DNA of 64,000 bases from assembly GCF_031202305.1 (NCBI RefSeq), contig NZ_CP101731.1:3660501-3724500 (forward strand). The letters run 5' to 3'. The position numbers were made by a program, and so were the translations under genes. Positions 61,496-64,000 of the stretch are shown here, piece after piece. The DNA is from Pelagibacterium sp. 26DY04. GTDB lineage: Bacteria; Pseudomonadota; Alphaproteobacteria; Rhizobiales; Devosiaceae. The notes under the pieces were generated by a model. It was given only the letters and a program-made list of their open reading frames with translations. It searched no databases and was not told the origin of the DNA. Position 1 is the stretch's first letter. Each line of letters opens with the position of its first letter.

Positions 61496-62128
61496 TCAGC
61501 CGACCAACGAAATGGCCTGGCCTCCGGAGAGGGTACCCACGAACCGGTTGCCGCTTTTCAGCAGCGTGCCGATCAACTCGTCCGCTTCATTGTAGAGCTG
61601 GATCTGGTTGCCCAGCAACTGCCAGGCGGTGACCGTCGCCAGCGTCGGCTCGGTGCAGGCCGGCGTCGAGGCACGGTAGCGGCCGGTCGCCCCCTTGGCG
61701 GTATAGGTGAGGTTGAGCCGGCATTGCTCGGCCCCCACAAGGATCGTCCAGCCGCCCAGGAGCTGCTCCATCGTGGTGGGTCCGGAAAGATCGCGCCCAG
61801 CCGTGGTGTTGCCCGGCGCACCCACATCGTCGAGCACGAACCCCGGTCCCGAAGCCGACGTCGTGCCGGTATCGAGCGCGGCGGTATTTCCCGGCACGGT
61901 CGAAGGCGCCGGCGTCGTTTCGATGGTGCTGGTTCCCGCGATCGGCGGCAGATCGGTGGTCTGGACATTGCCCGTCTGCACCGGCTGGATCGGGGCGGGC
62001 TGGGGCGGCGTCGGGGTCGGGGTGCTCGGCGCGGAGCGGCCAAAATTGCTGGGAGAACATGCCGCAAGGGCAGCGAGCGACACCGCCGCGAGCACCAGGC
62101 CCAATGGTCTTTGCAAGGTTCCGGTCAT
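61496..62128 (-). CDS. Outer-membrane lipoprotein with Inh/AprI-like domain (Omp19-like)
   Basis: 210 residues from ATG 62128, chosen for the GGTGGAG site six bases upstream; ATG 62149 is possible. Signal peptide with lipobox LAAC, then a Pro/Thr-rich disordered linker, and a C-terminal beta-barrel domain beginning near MEQLLGGWTI with two Cys (EQCRLNL, TPACTEP). This resembles protease-inhibitor Inh/Omp19 proteins of Brucella and relatives. Role in protecting the envelope from proteases is inferred from the family. Confidence 0.82.
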   Translation of the reverse strand: MTGTLQRPLGLVLAAVSLAALAACSPSNFGRSAPSTPTPTPPQPAPIQPVQTGNVQTTDLPPIAGTSTIETTPAPSTVPGNTAALDTGTTSASGPGFVLDDVGAPGNTTAGRDLSGPTTMEQLLGGWTILVGAEQCRLNLTYTAKGATGRYRASTPACTEPTLATVTAWQLLGNQIQLYNEADELIGTLLKSGNRFVGTLSGGQAISLVG

Positions 62129-62348
62129 ATCGGCTCCACCATCTTTCATGCTGCGAAAACGCGCCCGGAGTTCACCCCGTTCCCCAAACGCGCCCGCCAC
62201 GCCTTGGCTTTATGGCGGGATAGCTGTGACGAAACAAGTCCTGGAGGCGACCCTTCCTACCAAACGCCGCAATATGGCGGTAATGGGACACCCAGCCTCT
62301 CATCCCGCATACGGTCGCGCCCAGCGTATTGGTGGCGGCGCCGATTGC

Positions 62349-62392
62349 CTTTTGTCCGAACAAAAGATGCTGGGTCCAGTGACTGACCCAGC
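62349..62392. promoter_or_regulatory. Two adjacent inverted repeats in the lipoprotein/GntR divergent gap
   Basis: The 363-base gap 62129-62491 has no gene. It contains CTTTTGT/ACAAAAG (62349-62366, loop CCGA) and GCTGGGTC/GACCCAGC (62369-62392), the latter extended by AGT/ACT across one bulge. They could be operators or the end of a small transcript; I cannot tell which. Confidence 0.4.
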
Positions 62393-62446
62393 GGCTTGCC
62401 TTCGGGTTGCTGGCTTTTTGGATAAATAGGTGCAATTCTTGCATTC

Positions 62447-62470
62447 CGATGCCGGGAAAATCCGGCATCG
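62447..62470 (+). promoter_or_regulatory. Inverted repeat just upstream of the GntR gene
   Basis: Nine-bp perfect arms (62447-62455 with 62462-62470) with a six-base loop, 21 bases before the ATG. A smaller TGCAA-TTC-TTGCA repeat sits at 62431-62443. Position suits an autoregulatory operator or a 5' UTR hairpin. Confidence 0.45.
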
Positions 62471-62491
62471 CATTGGGGAGGTCCAATATCG

Positions 62492-63394
62492 ATGGCGACA
62501 GCGCTGGCACTGCAGATCGCGAAGGCCATTACAAATGCCATTGTTGCGGGAGACATCGCCGAAGGCGAACATATGAGCGCGCAAAAACTCGCCGACCGGT
62601 TCAGCGTCTCGCGCTCGCCAGTCCGGGAAGCGCTGCAATTGCTGGCAGCGGAGGGTTACGCGGTCCAGGAGCCGCACAAGGGGTTTTTCGCGCGCCTCAG
62701 GCCGGTGTCGGGTGCCGCCGCGAATGCCACGCGCGAATTGCCTTTCGAAGCGCCCAACACCTATCAGCGCATGGCCGATGACTGGCTGTCCGACCGCTTG
62801 CCGGCCGAAGTCACCGAACAGATGCTCAAGGAGCGTTACGGGCTGACCAAGGCCCAGCTCAGCGATATCCTGATGCGGGCGGCCCGCGAAGGCTGGGCCG
62901 AACCCAAACCCGGCTATGGCTGGAATCTCCTGCCGGTGGCCAAGACGCCCGAAGCGTTCGAACAGGCCTATCGCTTTCGCATGGTGATCGAGCCGGCGGC
63001 CCTGCTCGAACCCACGTTCCATCTCGACCGCAAGGTGCTCGACGAACTCAAGCGCCAGCAGTCGAAAATGCTCGAAACCGACATAGAAAAGCTGCCGGGC
63101 GAACGCTTGATGGAACGCGGGGCGACGTTTCACGAGGAACTGATCAAGCTCTCGGGCAATCCGTTTTTCCACCAGTCCCTGGTGCGGGTCAATCGCATGC
63201 GGCGGCTCATGGAATACCGCTCCCGCGTCGACCGGCGCCGGCTCTACGGCCAATGCAGCCAGCACCTTGAGATTATCGAATTGCTCGCGAAAGGCGATAT
63301 CGTGGCCGCCTCCTACGCCATGCGCAAGCACCTGATCGGGGCTCTCAAGGCCAAATCCCCCCTGGCCCTGCCGGACATCGTCTCAGTCGACTGA
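62492..63394 (+). CDS. GntR-family regulator, FadR/FCD type with an apparent second winged helix
   Basis: 300 residues, longer than the usual 220-250. The first winged HTH (residues 5-70) has KLADRFSVSRSPVREALQLL. A second region (about 88-150) reads like another winged helix (LKERYGLTKAQLSDIL, then GWAEPKPGYGW). The C-terminal FCD domain (about 155-290) has a ligand pocket with E-L-I-x-L-S-G-N-P and two late His (CSQHLEIIE, MRKHLIGAL). FCD regulators respond to organic acids. It probably controls the aconitase-like gene 142 bases downstream. Confidence 0.85.
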   Translation: MATALALQIAKAITNAIVAGDIAEGEHMSAQKLADRFSVSRSPVREALQLLAAEGYAVQEPHKGFFARLRPVSGAAANATRELPFEAPNTYQRMADDWLSDRLPAEVTEQMLKERYGLTKAQLSDILMRAAREGWAEPKPGYGWNLLPVAKTPEAFEQAYRFRMVIEPAALLEPTFHLDRKVLDELKRQQSKMLETDIEKLPGERLMERGATFHEELIKLSGNPFFHQSLVRVNRMRRLMEYRSRVDRRRLYGQCSQHLEIIELLAKGDIVAASYAMRKHLIGALKAKSPLALPDIVSVD

Positions 63395-63482
63395 CAGTTG
63401 GCCTTCTGCGCAAATTTGAGCAATCGTCGGCTGTCACTCGTCACTAAGGCTGCCCCAATACCCCTTGGCGCAAATTGGATAC

Positions 63483-63508
63483 TTGCATTTTATTTTCGAA
63501 TTATGCAA
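63483..63508 (+). promoter_or_regulatory. TTGCA...TGCAA pair upstream of the aconitase-like gene
   Basis: Half-sites at 63483-63487 and 63504-63508 match in inverted form the TGCAA/TTGCA pair at 62431-62443 before the GntR gene. Candidate regulator sites; weak evidence. Confidence 0.3.
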
Positions 63509-63536
63509 TCCTTCGCCAAGGAGGACACCACGGATC

Positions 63537-64000
63537 ATGGCGGCTCAACGCACGATATCGCTGCGCTCGTTGGCGGGAGAAAAACTCCCGCAACTGCCCT
63601 ATGTCCTGCGCATCCTTTTGGAGAACGTCGCCCGCCATCTGGGGGAAGGCGAGCAGACTTCGGCCATTCTGGCTTGGCTGGACAGGCGCTCCAGCGCTCA
63701 GGAGATCCCTTTCCAGCCGGCGCGCCTGCTCATGCACGACACCACCTGCGGCCCGGCGCTCGCCGACATTGCGGGCATGCGTCATAGCCTTGCCGAAGCC
63801 GGCGGTACCCCTTGGGCGCTCAACCCGCAAATTCCGATCGACGTCTCGGTGGACCATTCCATCGCCGTCGACCATTTCGGCAGCAGCGCGGCCATCAAGG
63901 CCAACATGAAGCGTGAGCAGGAGCGCAACGAAGAGCGCTTCCGGTTCATGAAATGGGCCCAGGCCAATTTGACCAACCTGCGCATCCACCCGCCGGGCAC
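63537..64000 (+). CDS. Aconitase-family protein, N-terminal part (cut by right edge)
   Basis: The first 154 residues are visible. LPYVLRILLENVARHL, EIPFQPARLLMHDTTCGP, ADIAGMR, NPQIPIDVSVDHSIAVDHFG and RNEERFRFMKWAQ follow the AcnA/IRP pattern closely, but the usual DFTG after LMQ is HDTTCG, so it is a diverged paralogue rather than the housekeeping aconitase. The iron-sulfur Cys lie beyond the window. AAGGAGG is 12 bases before the ATG. Its substrate may be another tricarboxylic acid; the GntR neighbour suggests an inducible pathway. Confidence 0.8.
   Translation, partial: MAAQRTISLRSLAGEKLPQLPYVLRILLENVARHLGEGEQTSAILAWLDRRSSAQEIPFQPARLLMHDTTCGPALADIAGMRHSLAEAGGTPWALNPQIPIDVSVDHSIAVDHFGSSAAIKANMKREQERNEERFRFMKWAQANLTNLRIHPPG

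Overview
The window is a GC-rich (roughly 63-65%, by eye) alphaproteobacterial chromosome segment. The gene orders are typical of Hyphomicrobiales (Rhizobiales): rplU-rpmA-GNAT-obgE-proB-proA-nadD-rsfS-rlmH-EnvC-ctpA, F1-only atpHAGDC beside priA/xerC, and mdh-sucCD-sucAB-MAPEG-lpdA. A fused Mrp A/B antiporter and overall protein similarity suggest a marine or halotolerant member, perhaps Devosiaceae (Pelagibacterium/Devosia-like). The family-level placement is inference. No phage, insertion sequence or CRISPR array is visible.

Region 1 (1-15697, plus strand) is the accessory part: one tightly coupled gene run. It holds a quinoprotein dehydrogenase (cut by the left edge), an MxaJ-like periplasmic binding protein, an M50-like membrane protein without zinc ligands, a three-TM acidic periplasmic protein, a 1406-residue protein with two von Willebrand A domains, a MoxR ATPase, a DUF58 protein, an ABC-2 ATPase, a complete NitT/TauT-type ABC importer, the matching ABC-2 permease, and a second MxaJ-like binding protein. 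The set parallels the mxaJ and mxaRSACKL genes that mature methanol dehydrogenase and the transporter genes seen near PQQ alcohol dehydrogenases, but its order, fusion and extra parts differ. I read it as a quinoprotein oxidation, maturation and uptake system that may not have been described in this form.

Region 2 (15699-23300, minus strand) is the mrpAB-C-D-E-F-G cation/proton antiporter operon, three small proteins of unknown function and tRNA-Ser(CGA). Region 3 (23507-36599, plus) carries an MBL-fold hydrolase, ribosomal proteins L21 (with an extra helix-hairpin-helix domain) and L27, then ribosome assembly/translation (obgE, rsfS, rlmH), proline synthesis (proBA), NAD synthesis (nadD), envelope cleavage (EnvC-like, CtpA, divergent polysaccharide deacetylase), rppH and a YgeA-type racemase.

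Region 4 (36647-46347, minus) holds a chemoreceptor with a C-terminal CheR-tether-like pentapeptide, the F1 ATP synthase operon and priA. Region 5 (46453-50135, plus) has xerC, a DMT permease and an exported protein made of eight Asp/Cys-rich repeats. The convergent gap that follows (50136-50627) is packed with palindromes, including a 121-122 bp tandem repeat whose stems differ between copies but keep their pairing. Region 6 (50628-62128, minus) is the TCA block lpdA, MAPEG, sucB, sucA, sucD, sucC, mdh, then zapE and an Omp19/Inh-like lipoprotein. Region 7 (62492-64000, plus) has a GntR regulator with an apparent second DNA-binding domain and the start of an aconitase-family gene cut by the right edge.
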